Source: an uncultured Gammaproteobacteria bacterium (GTDB lineage Bacteria > Pseudomonadota > Gammaproteobacteria > Pseudomonadales > Pseudohongiellaceae). From it: 39,244 nucleotides of DNA. The notes under the pieces are model-generated. The model had not been told where the DNA came from and did not search any database. It worked only from the letters and a program-made list of their open reading frames with translations. The DNA is taken from assembly GCA_913058135.1 (NCBI GenBank), contig CAJXPR010000022.1, forward strand, positions 1 through 39,244, given 5' to 3'. Below are positions 23,673-31,922 of this stretch, piece after piece (position 1 is the stretch's first letter; each line of letters starts with the position of its first letter). The translations under genes were made by a program, and so were the position numbers.

Positions 23673-23713
23673 TTGTGCCGCTAGCGAGGTAGATAGCGCC
23701 GCTAGCGGCACAA
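23673..23713. promoter_or_regulatory. Perfect 14-bp inverted repeat before tesA
   Basis: TTGTGCCGCTAGCG at 23673-23686 is exactly complementary to 23700-23713 across a 13-base spacer. Each arm contains the self-complementary core CGCTAGCG, and the two cores are centred 21 bp apart, two turns of the helix. There is no T-run, and it lies 20 bases upstream of the tesA ATG. An operator for a dimeric regulator, or a 5'-leader hairpin, both fit. Confidence 0.7.
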
Positions 23714-23733
23714 AATACAGATTGTACCGATTT

Positions 23734-24420
23734 ATGGTCTTTAACGCGCTCACATATATATTGCTGGCACCGATCCAGAGCTTTCGCGTCACTGGCAGTC
23801 TGCGCAGCATCCTGCTGTGCCTGCTGGTCAGTGTTGCCACCGTGGGCAGCGCCGAAGAAGACGACGGTGTGCTACTGGTATTCGGTGACAGCCTGAGCGC
23901 TGCCTATCGCATGGACCAGCAGGACGGCTGGGTGGCGCTGTTGCAGCAGCGCCTGGACGAGCAGGATCTTTCCATGCAGGTCGTCAATGGCAGTGTCAGC
24001 GGCGAAACCACCGCCGGCGGCCTGGCCCGGCTGCCGGCCATGCTGGAAGCCCATCAGCCGGACATCGTGATCCTGGAACTGGGCGGCAATGATGGTCTGC
24101 GCGGTCTGCCGGTGACCAGCATCCGGCAGAACCTGGAGCTCATGATACAGATGAGCCAGCAGACCGGTGCCGAGGTGATTCTGGCAGGCATCCAGATTCC
24201 GCCTAACTACGGGCCCCGCTACACAGGGCCCTTCTACGCCCAGTATGAAGAGCTGGCGAATCAATACGACCTGGTACTGATCCCGTTTCTGCTTGATGGC
24301 ATCGCCGAACAACCGGCCCTGATGCAGGACGACGGTATTCATCCGACCGCCGAGGCGCAGCCAATGATCGTGGACATCGTCTGGCCGGTTCTGCAGGATC
24401 TGCTCAGGGCAATGGACTGA
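23734..24420 (+). CDS. tesA: Periplasmic esterase/lysophospholipase TesA
   Basis: A 228-residue SGNH hydrolase, homologous to the E. coli thioesterase I / protease I / lysophospholipase L1. Block I is VFGDSLSAAY with Ser53. Block III is LGGND at about 116-120. Block V is DDGIHP with Asp200 and His203. The substrate-binding segment IQIPPNYGPRY is also present. Residues 1-40 would carry the signal peptide (SILLCLLVSVATVGSA), with an unusually long N-region, so the start is uncertain; no ribosome-binding site precedes the ATG at 23734. It is divergent from ybbAP, the conserved E. coli order. Its last 17 bases overlap the convergent MFS gene. Confidence 0.92.
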   Translation: MVFNALTYILLAPIQSFRVTGSLRSILLCLLVSVATVGSAEEDDGVLLVFGDSLSAAYRMDQQDGWVALLQQRLDEQDLSMQVVNGSVSGETTAGGLARLPAMLEAHQPDIVILELGGNDGLRGLPVTSIRQNLELMIQMSQQTGAEVILAGIQIPPNYGPRYTGPFYAQYEELANQYDLVLIPFLLDGIAEQPALMQDDGIHPTAEAQPMIVDIVWPVLQDLLRAMD

Positions 24421-25696
24421 CCTCGACCGCCGGACGCTGATCGGAAATCAGCATCAGCATGACCGCAGCTCCCAGATTGCAGAATGCCATCAACAAAAAC
24501 GCGTTGTCATAGTTACCGAATCGGTCGTAGTAGGCTGCTGCCATCACCGGCCCCAGCGCTGTCATCGCAAAGGTGAACGGCATGGCAGTGGCACGCACCG
24601 AGCCCAGGTAGCGCCGGCCAAAGAACGTCGCCCAGATAACTTCCTGCAACGGAATCAATCCGCCCCAGCCAATACCCATGATCAGAAAGGCGGCGTACAC
24701 CAGAAAATCATTCTGCGCCTGCACCGCCAGGACAATGATGATCAGCGCAAAACCGGTGATACCAGCGCCAATGGCTGCCAGAGGTTTGGCGCTGTAACGG
24801 TCAATGAATATGCCCCAGAATGGTTTGCTGATAAAGGAGGGAATGGAGCTCAGCGAAATCATGGAGGCGGCAACAACCCTGGAATATCCGGCATCCGTCA
24901 TGAACGGGACGGTCTGCAGCAGCATCACCGTGATGGAAATCTGGAACAGACCAAATGCCACCACCAGGGCATAAAAGCGCCCGGTGCGCATGGCCTGACG
25001 CCGGGTCATCGAGCTGGCGAAATCCAGACGCGCCTTGTCGCCCATTTCCGAGGCCATTTCATCGGCAGTGCGACCGTCTGGATTCATGGCATAGTCCTCC
25101 GGGCTGCGGCGGATGACCAGCGCGGCCGGGAGCACCAGCACCGCCGCTCCGATACCCAGCACATGCCAGGCCTGGCGCCAGCCAAACACGTCAACCAGCC
25201 AGGTGGTCAGCACCGGTAACAATACACCGCTTAGCGATACGCCCATGGCGGCGAGGGCGACGGCCCGACCCCGGCGCTCGACAAACCACTTACCCAGTGT
25301 CACGTTGACCACCAGGTTGCCAATCATGGCAGCGCCAATGGTCAGAATGATGCCATTGATCAGCACCCAATGGGTAAGGCTCTGCACGCTGCCCAGCGAG
25401 AATACGGCGATCGAGAGAATGACCGCACCGACCAGAATAAACGGACGGCCACCGTACTTGTCGACGCCCGCACCGATAAAAAAACCGGTGAAAGCGGCCA
25501 CCATCTGGCCGATGGAGCGGGCCGACGTGAACTCGGCGCGGGTCCAGCCAAAGGTGTCCGTCATCGGGACGGTGAACGGACCGATAATATAGTTCTGTAA
25601 CCCCACTGCAACAAACTGCGTGACAAAAGCCGCTACGATAATCCAGTAGCCGTAAAAAACCGGGCTTCTACGCGCCACGGCTGGCGACACTCGCAT
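24404..25696 (-). CDS. MFS transporter, monocarboxylate/OFA-like
   Basis: A 430-residue 12-helix transporter of the major facilitator superfamily. The N-terminus, FYGYWIIVAAFVTQFVAVGLQNY, and the loop 2-3 motif GAGVDKYGGRPF match the oxalate:formate/monocarboxylate branch. The second six-helix half begins near GRFYALVVAFGLFQI. WGFIFxDRY-type repetition of the loop motif appears as GIFIDRYSAKPL. The substrate is probably a small organic anion but cannot be fixed. The start lies 29 bases inside pdxJ, so it is the last gene of the bcp-ybfF-pdxJ chain; the 3' end overlaps tesA by 17 bases tail to tail. Confidence 0.88.
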   Translation of the reverse strand: MRVSPAVARRSPVFYGYWIIVAAFVTQFVAVGLQNYIIGPFTVPMTDTFGWTRAEFTSARSIGQMVAAFTGFFIGAGVDKYGGRPFILVGAVILSIAVFSLGSVQSLTHWVLINGIILTIGAAMIGNLVVNVTLGKWFVERRGRAVALAAMGVSLSGVLLPVLTTWLVDVFGWRQAWHVLGIGAAVLVLPAALVIRRSPEDYAMNPDGRTADEMASEMGDKARLDFASSMTRRQAMRTGRFYALVVAFGLFQISITVMLLQTVPFMTDAGYSRVVAASMISLSSIPSFISKPFWGIFIDRYSAKPLAAIGAGITGFALIIIVLAVQAQNDFLVYAAFLIMGIGWGGLIPLQEVIWATFFGRRYLGSVRATAMPFTFAMTALGPVMAAAYYDRFGNYDNAFLLMAFCNLGAAVMLMLISDQRPAVEVSPLP

Positions 25697-26444
25697 CAGA
25701 TCGCGGGGCGGCCGTCACGATCGCCTGGTAGCGACGCAGCACCTCATCCATGCCCAGTTCAAGCGATTCCACAATCAGGGCATGGCCGATGGAGACTTCC
25801 AGCACCTGGCCGCCGGACAGGAAGGTGGCCAGATTGTTCAGGTTCAGGTCATGGCCGGCGTTGACACCCAGCCCACAGGCCACGGCCCGGTCCGCGGTGT
25901 CAAAATAGCTTGCCAGAACCGACTGCGTTTTTTGGCCATCGCCGGCGTCAAACGTTCGCGCATAATGCTCGGTGTACAGCTCGACACGATCGGCACCCAC
26001 GTCGGCGGCCAGGTCGGCAGCCGCTGGCTCCGGGCCCAGGAACAGGCTACTGCGCACGCCCCACTGCCGCAGCTGCGGCAACACCTCATTCAGCAGGCTG
26101 CGGCTTTGCGCAATCTGCCAGCCGTGATCGGAGGTCAACTGCCCCGGTTCATCAGGCACCAGCGTGCACTGGGCCGGTCTGAGCTTATCAATCAGAGCCA
26201 TGAAGTCGGCGGAAGGATAACCTTCCACGTTGAACTCCACCTCCGGATATTCCTTCAGCAGCGCCGCAATATCGCGCGCATCCTGCCGGGTAATATGTCG
26301 CTCGTCCGGTCGCGGGTGCACAGTAATACCCTTGATACCATGGCCGATGATCTTGCGCACAAAATGCAGCAGATCAGGATAGTTGGTACCACGCGAGTTG
26401 CGCAGCAGGGCGATCTTGTTAACGTTGACGCTGAGAACGGTCAT
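25668..26444 (-). CDS. pdxJ: Pyridoxine 5'-phosphate synthase PdxJ
   Basis: A 258-residue TIM-barrel enzyme that condenses 3-amino-1-hydroxyacetone 1-phosphate with deoxyxylulose 5-phosphate to give pyridoxine 5'-phosphate. Core sites are LRNSRGTNYPD, GITVHPRPDERHI, FNVEGYP, TLVPDEPGQLTSDHG, VELYTEHYA and VNAGHDLNLNNL, ending VSIGHALI. The N-terminus reads SVNVNKIALLRNSRG where E. coli-type enzymes have GVNIDHVATLRNARG. From memory the NVNKIA form is typical of Bacteroidetes. The ATG overlaps the esterase stop as ATGA, so translation is coupled. pdxH for the final oxidation is at 18764. Confidence 0.95.
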   Translation of the reverse strand: MTVLSVNVNKIALLRNSRGTNYPDLLHFVRKIIGHGIKGITVHPRPDERHITRQDARDIAALLKEYPEVEFNVEGYPSADFMALIDKLRPAQCTLVPDEPGQLTSDHGWQIAQSRSLLNEVLPQLRQWGVRSSLFLGPEPAAADLAADVGADRVELYTEHYARTFDAGDGQKTQSVLASYFDTADRAVACGLGVNAGHDLNLNNLATFLSGGQVLEVSIGHALIVESLELGMDEVLRRYQAIVTAAPRSDASVASRGA

Positions 26445-27259
26445 GAGTCGGCCTGTGGTTTTTGAGAAGATAGATCAGAAGAATTGTCAGTCAGGAAATC
26501 GAAGACCAGCCGGTTGAAGGTTTCAGGCTTTTCCGCGTGCAGCCAGTGGCCGGCCTGCATCAGGGTCTTGATGGATGCCCGAGGGAAATGGCGTAACGTC
26601 TCATCGCGGTGCGATTCGTTGATATAGTCCGACAGGTCACCACGGATAAATAGCACCTCCCGGTCGAACACGCCGTCGCCGGCAGGCTTGTCGCGCAATG
26701 CCGGGTAGCTGTCACGCAGCGCCGGCAGATTGATACGCCAGCTGTAACCGCCTTCGTCATCGCGCACCAGATTACTCAGCAGAAACTGCCGCACCAGTTC
26801 ATCGTCAACCCAGGCCGCCAATTGTTTATCGGCTTCGGTTCTGCTGGTCAGCGCATCCACATCCAGTGCGCACATGCCATCAAATATTTCGTCGTGCTCG
26901 CCACGCTCGCCGCCGTACTGCACCGGCGCAATGTCGGCAATTACCAGACGCTTGATACGCTCGGGATGATCCATGGCCAGCTGCATGGCGACCTTGCCGC
27001 CCATCGAGTGGCCGAGCACATGTGCCGATTCGATGCCCTGGTCATCCATGAAGTCGACGACGTCTTGCGCCATCAGGGGATACGACATGGCGTCGTCATG
27101 TGGCGAACCACCGTGATTTCGCAGATCAAGGCCGTAAACGGTGAAGTGTTCGGCAAGCTTGCGGCTGTGCCACGCCCAGTTGCTCAGGCTGCCGAACAGG
27201 CCATGCAGAATCAACAGCGGTTCACCGGACTCGCCATACTGACGGAAATTCAGTTTCAC
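26441..27259 (-). CDS. Alpha/beta-hydrolase esterase, YbfF-like
   Basis: A 272-residue alpha/beta hydrolase of the YbfF group, which hydrolyses short acyl esters including acyl-CoA. The nucleophile is Ser85 in GHSMGG and the catalytic His is in AGHWLHAEKP. The oxyanion HG motif is LHGLFGSLSNW, and GLDLRNHGGSPH is the family's conserved strand-turn. The start is a GTG overlapping the Bcp stop codon as GTGA. Its own stop overlaps the pdxJ start by four bases. The physiological substrate is unknown. The C-terminal tail (NSSDLSSQKPQADS) extends beyond the fold. Confidence 0.88.
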   Translation of the reverse strand: MKLNFRQYGESGEPLLILHGLFGSLSNWAWHSRKLAEHFTVYGLDLRNHGGSPHDDAMSYPLMAQDVVDFMDDQGIESAHVLGHSMGGKVAMQLAMDHPERIKRLVIADIAPVQYGGERGEHDEIFDGMCALDVDALTSRTEADKQLAAWVDDELVRQFLLSNLVRDDEGGYSWRINLPALRDSYPALRDKPAGDGVFDREVLFIRGDLSDYINESHRDETLRHFPRASIKTLMQAGHWLHAEKPETFNRLVFDFLTDNSSDLSSQKPQADS

Positions 27260-27729
27260 AGATTGTCCCTGATCCAGCCCAGCACATCGTCATGGTGAGT
27301 CTTGGTCTTGACCTTGTCCATGACATGCCGCAGCTTGCCATCCTTGTCGATTATGTAGGTCTGGCGCAGGATGCCGTCATATTCACGGCCCATGAACTTT
27401 TTGGGACCCCAGGCACCGTATTTGTCGGCCACGGCATGGCCTTCATCCGACAGTAGCGTGAAGTTCAGCGATTCCTTGTCGATGAATTTCTGCAGGCGAT
27501 TGACCGGATCGGGGCTGACACCCAGAACCACTGTGTCCTGTGCAGTCAGCTCCTTGGCACTGTCACGCAGACCACAGGCCTGCACCGTACAGCCGGGGGT
27601 CATGGCTTTGGGGTAAAAATACAAAACCACATTTTTCTTGCCCTTGAAATCGGCCAGCGACACGGTCTCTGCGTCCTGATTCTGTAATTTGAATGCTGGC
27701 GCGGGCTTACCCACAGCGGGAATCGACAT
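27256..27729 (-). CDS. bcp: Peroxiredoxin Bcp
   Basis: A 157-residue cytosolic thiol peroxidase (bacterioferritin comigratory protein). Peroxidatic Cys47 and resolving Cys52 lie in PKAMTPGCTVQACGLRD with the usual five-residue spacing, so it is an atypical 2-Cys enzyme. The family C-terminus has GVSPDPVNRLQKFIDK, FTLLSDEGHAVADKYG and ILRQTYIIDKDGKLRHV. The ATG at 27729 is preceded by AAGGAG; a longer start at 27771 would lie beyond this ribosome-binding site. It is the first gene of a four-gene overlapping chain (esterase, pdxJ, MFS). Confidence 0.95.
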   Translation of the reverse strand: MSIPAVGKPAPAFKLQNQDAETVSLADFKGKKNVVLYFYPKAMTPGCTVQACGLRDSAKELTAQDTVVLGVSPDPVNRLQKFIDKESLNFTLLSDEGHAVADKYGAWGPKKFMGREYDGILRQTYIIDKDGKLRHVMDKVKTKTHHDDVLGWIRDNL

Positions 27730-27863
27730 AAACTTGCTCCTTGAATATTGCCGATAGTATAACGCCAGCACCGCTCAGCTTCATCCCCTGCCTTGAGGCC
27801 TGACCGTCTAAAGGTCCATAATGGCAACTGCATTCATGGCAACAGGATGGGCAGCACACAGAT

Positions 27864-28586
27864 ATGGTAGCCGCCAGACGCATTGTGGTGTTAACCGGCG
27901 CCGGCATTTCCGCCGAGTCCGGTATACAGACCTTCAGAGCCAGCGACGGCCTGTGGGAGAACCACCGTATTGAGGATGTCGCCACACCCGAAGGTTTTGC
28001 GGCCAACCCGATAGCCGTGCATCAATTTTACAATGACCGGCGCCGCCTGCTGCTCAGCGACACTATCCGCCCCAACCCCGCCCATACTGCGCTGGCCCGC
28101 CTGGAGCACAGCATTGTTGATCTGCCGGAGCATGAGTTCCTGCTGGTGACCCAGAATATCGACAATCTGCACGAACGTGCCGGCAGTCGGGCACTGGTGC
28201 ACATGCACGGTGAGCTGCTGAAGATGCGTTGTGAACAGAGCGGGCTGAGTTTCGATCTGCGTGAAGACCTGACGCTGGATACCTGCTGCCGCTGCTGCCG
28301 GGTCCCGGGAAACCTTCGTCCTGATGTCGTCTGGTTTGGCGAGATCCCGTTGGCCATGTCCAGAATCACCAAAGCCCTGGAGAACTGCGACCTGTTTATT
28401 GCCATCGGTACCTCGGGCAGTGTCTACCCCGCTGCCGGGTTTTTTGAACTGGCACGCGAGCATGGCGCCCATACCGTCGAACTCAACCTGGATAACACCA
28501 ATGCCACGTTTGACGAGCACATCTGTGGCCCGGCCAGCGAAGTGGTACCCGCTTATGTTGAGAGGCTGCTTAGCTGCGCATCGTAA
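27864..28586 (+). CDS. cobB: NAD-dependent protein deacylase (CobB sirtuin)
   Basis: A 240-residue sirtuin that removes acetyl and succinyl groups from lysine using [13 protein letters not shown] and TFR bind [16 protein letters not shown] is the catalytic segment, and HMHGE carries the catalytic His. Tyr56 and Arg59 in FYNDRR are the class III residues that accept succinyl groups. The zinc region MRCEQSG...[22 protein letters not shown] aligns closely with E. coli CobB as I remember it. It is divergent from bcp and convergent with the TonB receptor, sharing the terminator at 28628. Confidence 0.95.
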   Translation: MVAARRIVVLTGAGISAESGIQTFRASDGLWENHRIEDVATPEGFAANPIAVHQFYNDRRRLLLSDTIRPNPAHTALARLEHSIVDLPEHEFLLVTQNIDNLHERAGSRALVHMHGELLKMRCEQSGLSFDLREDLTLDTCCRCCRVPGNLRPDVVWFGEIPLAMSRITKALENCDLFIAIGTSGSVYPAAGFFELAREHGAHTVELNLDNTNATFDEHICGPASEVVPAYVERLLSCAS

Positions 28587-28627
28587 ATCAGCAGTTACTA
28601 ACTGGCACTACTGGTTCTCGCTGGAAC

Positions 28628-28662
28628 AAAAAAAAAGGCGAACCGGAGTTCGCCTTTTTTTT
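28628..28662. terminator. Bidirectional intrinsic terminator
   Basis: A perfect stem GGCGAAC / GTTCGCC with loop CGGA (28637-28654) is flanked by nine A's (28628-28636) and eight T's (28655-28662). It therefore works as a rho-independent terminator on both strands, ending the cobB transcript and the convergent TonB receptor transcript. Confidence 0.95.
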
Positions 28663-28696
28663 ATCTTCGAGCTGAGTTAAACGCAGCCGGATCCCA

Positions 28697-31642
28697 TTAC
28701 ATGCTGTAACGCAGGGTCAGGGAATAACGACGACCCAATGGATCGTAGGTAGACGGGTAGATATTGCCAGTATTGTACGCTGTGGCGCCAATGTTTGACC
28801 CTACTACGTCAGGCTCGCGATCCGCCAGGTTCAGGATGCCCAGGGTAACTTCGAACTCCTCAGTGATGCTGCCGCGCACTGTCAGGTCAAAGTAGTTGGC
28901 TGCGTCCATTGATCTGAACTGCGGCTGATACGTGCCAGAACCCGGCTCAACTTCCATCTCAGACAGGTATCTCCACAACAGTGACACATCAACATCGCGG
29001 TCCAGTACATTGGTCTGCAATGTAGCTCGCTGATTCGCCATGAACTCAGGCTGGATTGATGCACAGTTGCCACTATAGAAACCAGTACACTCACGGTTCA
29101 GGCCAGTAGGGCTGGCCTGGAACAGAGACTCATCAGTCCAGTTGATGCTGCCGTTGTAGCTAAGTGCACCAATATTGCCGAGATCAAACGTGTAGCTGGC
29201 GGTTGCATCGATACCAGATGTTTCCAGCGTACCCTGGTTACTTAACACCAGCGGCAGACCGGCAGTCGTTGCCACATTGCCGAACAGGTTGCCGGTTTCA
29301 GGGTTACGACGGATACCCGTACAAGCCGGATCCGCAGCCGAAGCACCCGAGATAGCGATGTTACCGGTCGCAAAGTTAGGTCCGAAACAGGCTGAGAATA
29401 CGTCGTCCGGAGTGGGGTCAGTAATCGCCTCTTCAACCAGGATGCTGTAGTAATCCAGCGTCAATGACAAACCGGGGATCGCGGATGGCTGCCAGATTGC
29501 ACCGATAGTCCAGGTTTCCGCATCTTCCGCTTCCAGATTCGGGTTGCCACCGGTGGTAACATTCACCTGACCCGCTGGGTCGACGACGATACCGCCGATA
29601 GTGTTAGAAGGGGCGCCCTGGGCCAGACACACCGCGAGCAGGTCCGGATTGCCGTTAGGTGCAGCGCCGGCACATGGATCAGATGAGAAGTTATCCAGGC
29701 CGGTGACGGCCGGGTCGAACAATTCACTGATGTTAGGTGCACGAGTTACTCGCTGGAAGTTACCACGGAACTGCAGGTCCTCAGTTGGCGACCAGGTGCC
29801 ACCGATCTTCCAGGTGTCTTCTACACCGGTTGTTGAGTAATCAGAAGAGCGGAAACCAAGCTGGAGGGTTAATTCCTCGATCAGCGTCATGCCCTGCAAG
29901 ACCGGAACGTTGGCTTCGAAGAAGAATTCGGATACGTCATACGTACCGAAAGTGTTAGGAGCGGCAGCGCCGTTACCCAGAACTTCACCCGGCGTCTGCG
30001 TCAGCAGGTCGTTGGTCAGGCCGGCAACATACTCACGATACTCGTAACCGAATACGCCGGAAATAGCCGCATCAACAGTCGGCAGGGCCCATGGCAGGTC
30101 ACCACTGACAAAGGCCTGGAACTGTTCCAGTTCGGTGAATTCCGAGCCACCGTTACCCACATCAAGAAACTCACCCACTTCAGGTGTGATGCTGCCCAGC
30201 GGACCCCACAGGTCAATGGGCACACAGCCGCCAGAGGTATCCAGACAGGTGTCCGGGTTAGTGGCCCGGACCGCCTGGGTCAGACGGGAACGGGTACCGT
30301 TACCACCTTGTTGCTGGCGCAGATCAGACTGGCCGGTGGCGTAAAACATGTCCCATGACAAGGTGTCAGTAATATCGCCGCGAACGCCTGTCTTGAACTG
30401 CCAGGCAGTGGTTTTGCGCTCATTGGTACGAGGACCAAGCTCAAGGAAACGACGGGCGTAGTTGACATTCACTTCCTGGTAAGCAGGATCAGTCGGGTCG
30501 GTTGCGCCAGCAGCGGCGGCACATTCTGCAGCGCTAATCTGAAACGCACCACACAACTGACTACGGGTCGTATCTGCGATGAAAGGATTGGACAGAGGCG
30601 TCATTGCAGAAAAACCGAAACTGCCTGATGGCGCAAGATTGGTGATGTTGGTGCTTTGTACGAACAGCATTTCGGAATACCACTCAACTTCATCTGTCAG
30701 TTGGTAGTTGGCGCTGCCGAATGCACGGTACTGCTCAAGTGGAAGCTGGAACAGGTTAAAAGGGTTGAAGTTGAAATCCTGGTAATACGGCTCGAGACTT
30801 GAACCATCCGGGGACGACTGCAAAAAGCCACCAGTATAGCCAGGGACCACTGCAGCGATGTCAGCGGTGCTTGCACCCGGCAGCGTGAAACGAGTGGGAA
30901 TTGTTGTCGATGAACCACCCGCGTTGCCGCTGATAGAGGAAATATTGTCTACGCTGTAATCACGTTCGCCCTGCGTCAGCGCCGTGCGGTCAGTGTAACC
31001 CAGGCTTATAACGGCATTGCCTCGGTTGTCATCGAAGTTACCACCCAGAGTCAGGTCAAAACGATTTGATTCACCGCCACCTTCAAACGTATCGGCTTGC
31101 GAAACACGGATATCCAGGCCTTCAAAATCGGTACGGGTACGGAAGTTGATAACACCGGAAATAGCGTCGGCACCATAAGTGGAACCAGCGCCGCCAGTAA
31201 GCACGTCAACCCGCTCCAGCAGAGCAACTGGAATGATGTCCAGGTTGGTACGACCCTGGAGGTCGGCGGGGACAACGCGTGTACCATTTAACAGTGCGAT
31301 GTTCCGGTTGCTGCCCAGACCACGCAGGTTGATGAAAGTAGAACCACCGTTACCATTGTTTACCGCGGCACCAATGCTGGGGACAACGCCTGGAATTTCT
31401 CGCAGGAATTCCTCAACAACGTTGACCTGACGCATTTCGATTGTTTCTGCATCCACAGAAGCAACCGGGCTGGACAGAGTCAGGTTGGGGCTGCTAATAC
31501 GGGAACCCGTTACAACCACCTCCTCTATCTGGGCCCCGGCATCCTGTGCCTGTGCTGTGGAGAATGCGCCCAACCCTACAGTATAGGCGCTTGACAGCAT
31601 GGCCAACTGAATGGCCCGACTTAATTTAGTATTCTTTATCAT
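28697..31642 (-). CDS. Large TonB-dependent outer-membrane receptor
   Basis: A 981-residue outer-membrane receptor with a signal peptide ending STAQAQ, a TonB box in IEEVVVTGSRI, and a plug domain at about 50-180 (EEFLREIPGVVPSIG, FINLRGLGSNRN, LLNGTRVV, VDVLTGGAGSTYGADAISG). A large barrel follows. Surface loops carry paired cysteines (LCGAF/ECAAA, CLDTSGGC, DPCAG/VCLAQ, CFGPN/ACTG, ECTGFYSGNC), suggesting disulfide-braced loops. The barrel ends RRYSLTLRYSM. The ligand is unknown; similar receptors in aquatic gammaproteobacteria are often linked to carbohydrate or peptide uptake. AAGGTGAG precedes the ATG, and a palindrome lies about 100 bases upstream. Confidence 0.93.
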   Translation of the reverse strand: MIKNTKLSRAIQLAMLSSAYTVGLGAFSTAQAQDAGAQIEEVVVTGSRISSPNLTLSSPVASVDAETIEMRQVNVVEEFLREIPGVVPSIGAAVNNGNGGSTFINLRGLGSNRNIALLNGTRVVPADLQGRTNLDIIPVALLERVDVLTGGAGSTYGADAISGVINFRTRTDFEGLDIRVSQADTFEGGGESNRFDLTLGGNFDDNRGNAVISLGYTDRTALTQGERDYSVDNISSISGNAGGSSTTIPTRFTLPGASTADIAAVVPGYTGGFLQSSPDGSSLEPYYQDFNFNPFNLFQLPLEQYRAFGSANYQLTDEVEWYSEMLFVQSTNITNLAPSGSFGFSAMTPLSNPFIADTTRSQLCGAFQISAAECAAAAGATDPTDPAYQEVNVNYARRFLELGPRTNERKTTAWQFKTGVRGDITDTLSWDMFYATGQSDLRQQQGGNGTRSRLTQAVRATNPDTCLDTSGGCVPIDLWGPLGSITPEVGEFLDVGNGGSEFTELEQFQAFVSGDLPWALPTVDAAISGVFGYEYREYVAGLTNDLLTQTPGEVLGNGAAAPNTFGTYDVSEFFFEANVPVLQGMTLIEELTLQLGFRSSDYSTTGVEDTWKIGGTWSPTEDLQFRGNFQRVTRAPNISELFDPAVTGLDNFSSDPCAGAAPNGNPDLLAVCLAQGAPSNTIGGIVVDPAGQVNVTTGGNPNLEAEDAETWTIGAIWQPSAIPGLSLTLDYYSILVEEAITDPTPDDVFSACFGPNFATGNIAISGASAADPACTGIRRNPETGNLFGNVATTAGLPLVLSNQGTLETSGIDATASYTFDLGNIGALSYNGSINWTDESLFQASPTGLNRECTGFYSGNCASIQPEFMANQRATLQTNVLDRDVDVSLLWRYLSEMEVEPGSGTYQPQFRSMDAANYFDLTVRGSITEEFEVTLGILNLADREPDVVGSNIGATAYNTGNIYPSTYDPLGRRYSLTLRYSM

Positions 31643-31734
31643 CAGTTACTCACCTTTGATTATCAAGGTCTGCGCCATATCCATATGGTTCAAATACGTT
31701 GACAGCACCCTGAGTAGTAGACATTTATTTTAAG

Positions 31735-31767
31735 TGTGACATAACAATTACAATTTGTTACATCACA
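31735..31767. promoter_or_regulatory. Imperfect palindrome upstream of TonB receptor
   Basis: TGTGACATAACAA at 31735-31747 and TTGTTACATCACA at 31755-31767 are complementary at 11 of 13 positions across the 7-base spacer TTACAAT. The outer TGTGA/TCACA halves resemble a CRP or FNR-family site, but their spacing is too wide for one. It lies in an AT-rich region 93 bases upstream of the receptor start; TAAAAT on the minus strand just downstream could be the -10 box. Confidence 0.5.
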
Positions 31768-31922
31768 GTACCGGCCATTTTTAACACAGTGGCGGACACA
31801 TTGGAATATGCTTATCGTCATTAAGACTGGTAATTATGAACAAATTCACATTTTTGTTGTCAAAGGCGGGATTATTGCCGATGTGGGCTTATATATTGCG
31901 CGATGAGACTGACGGCTGCAGG

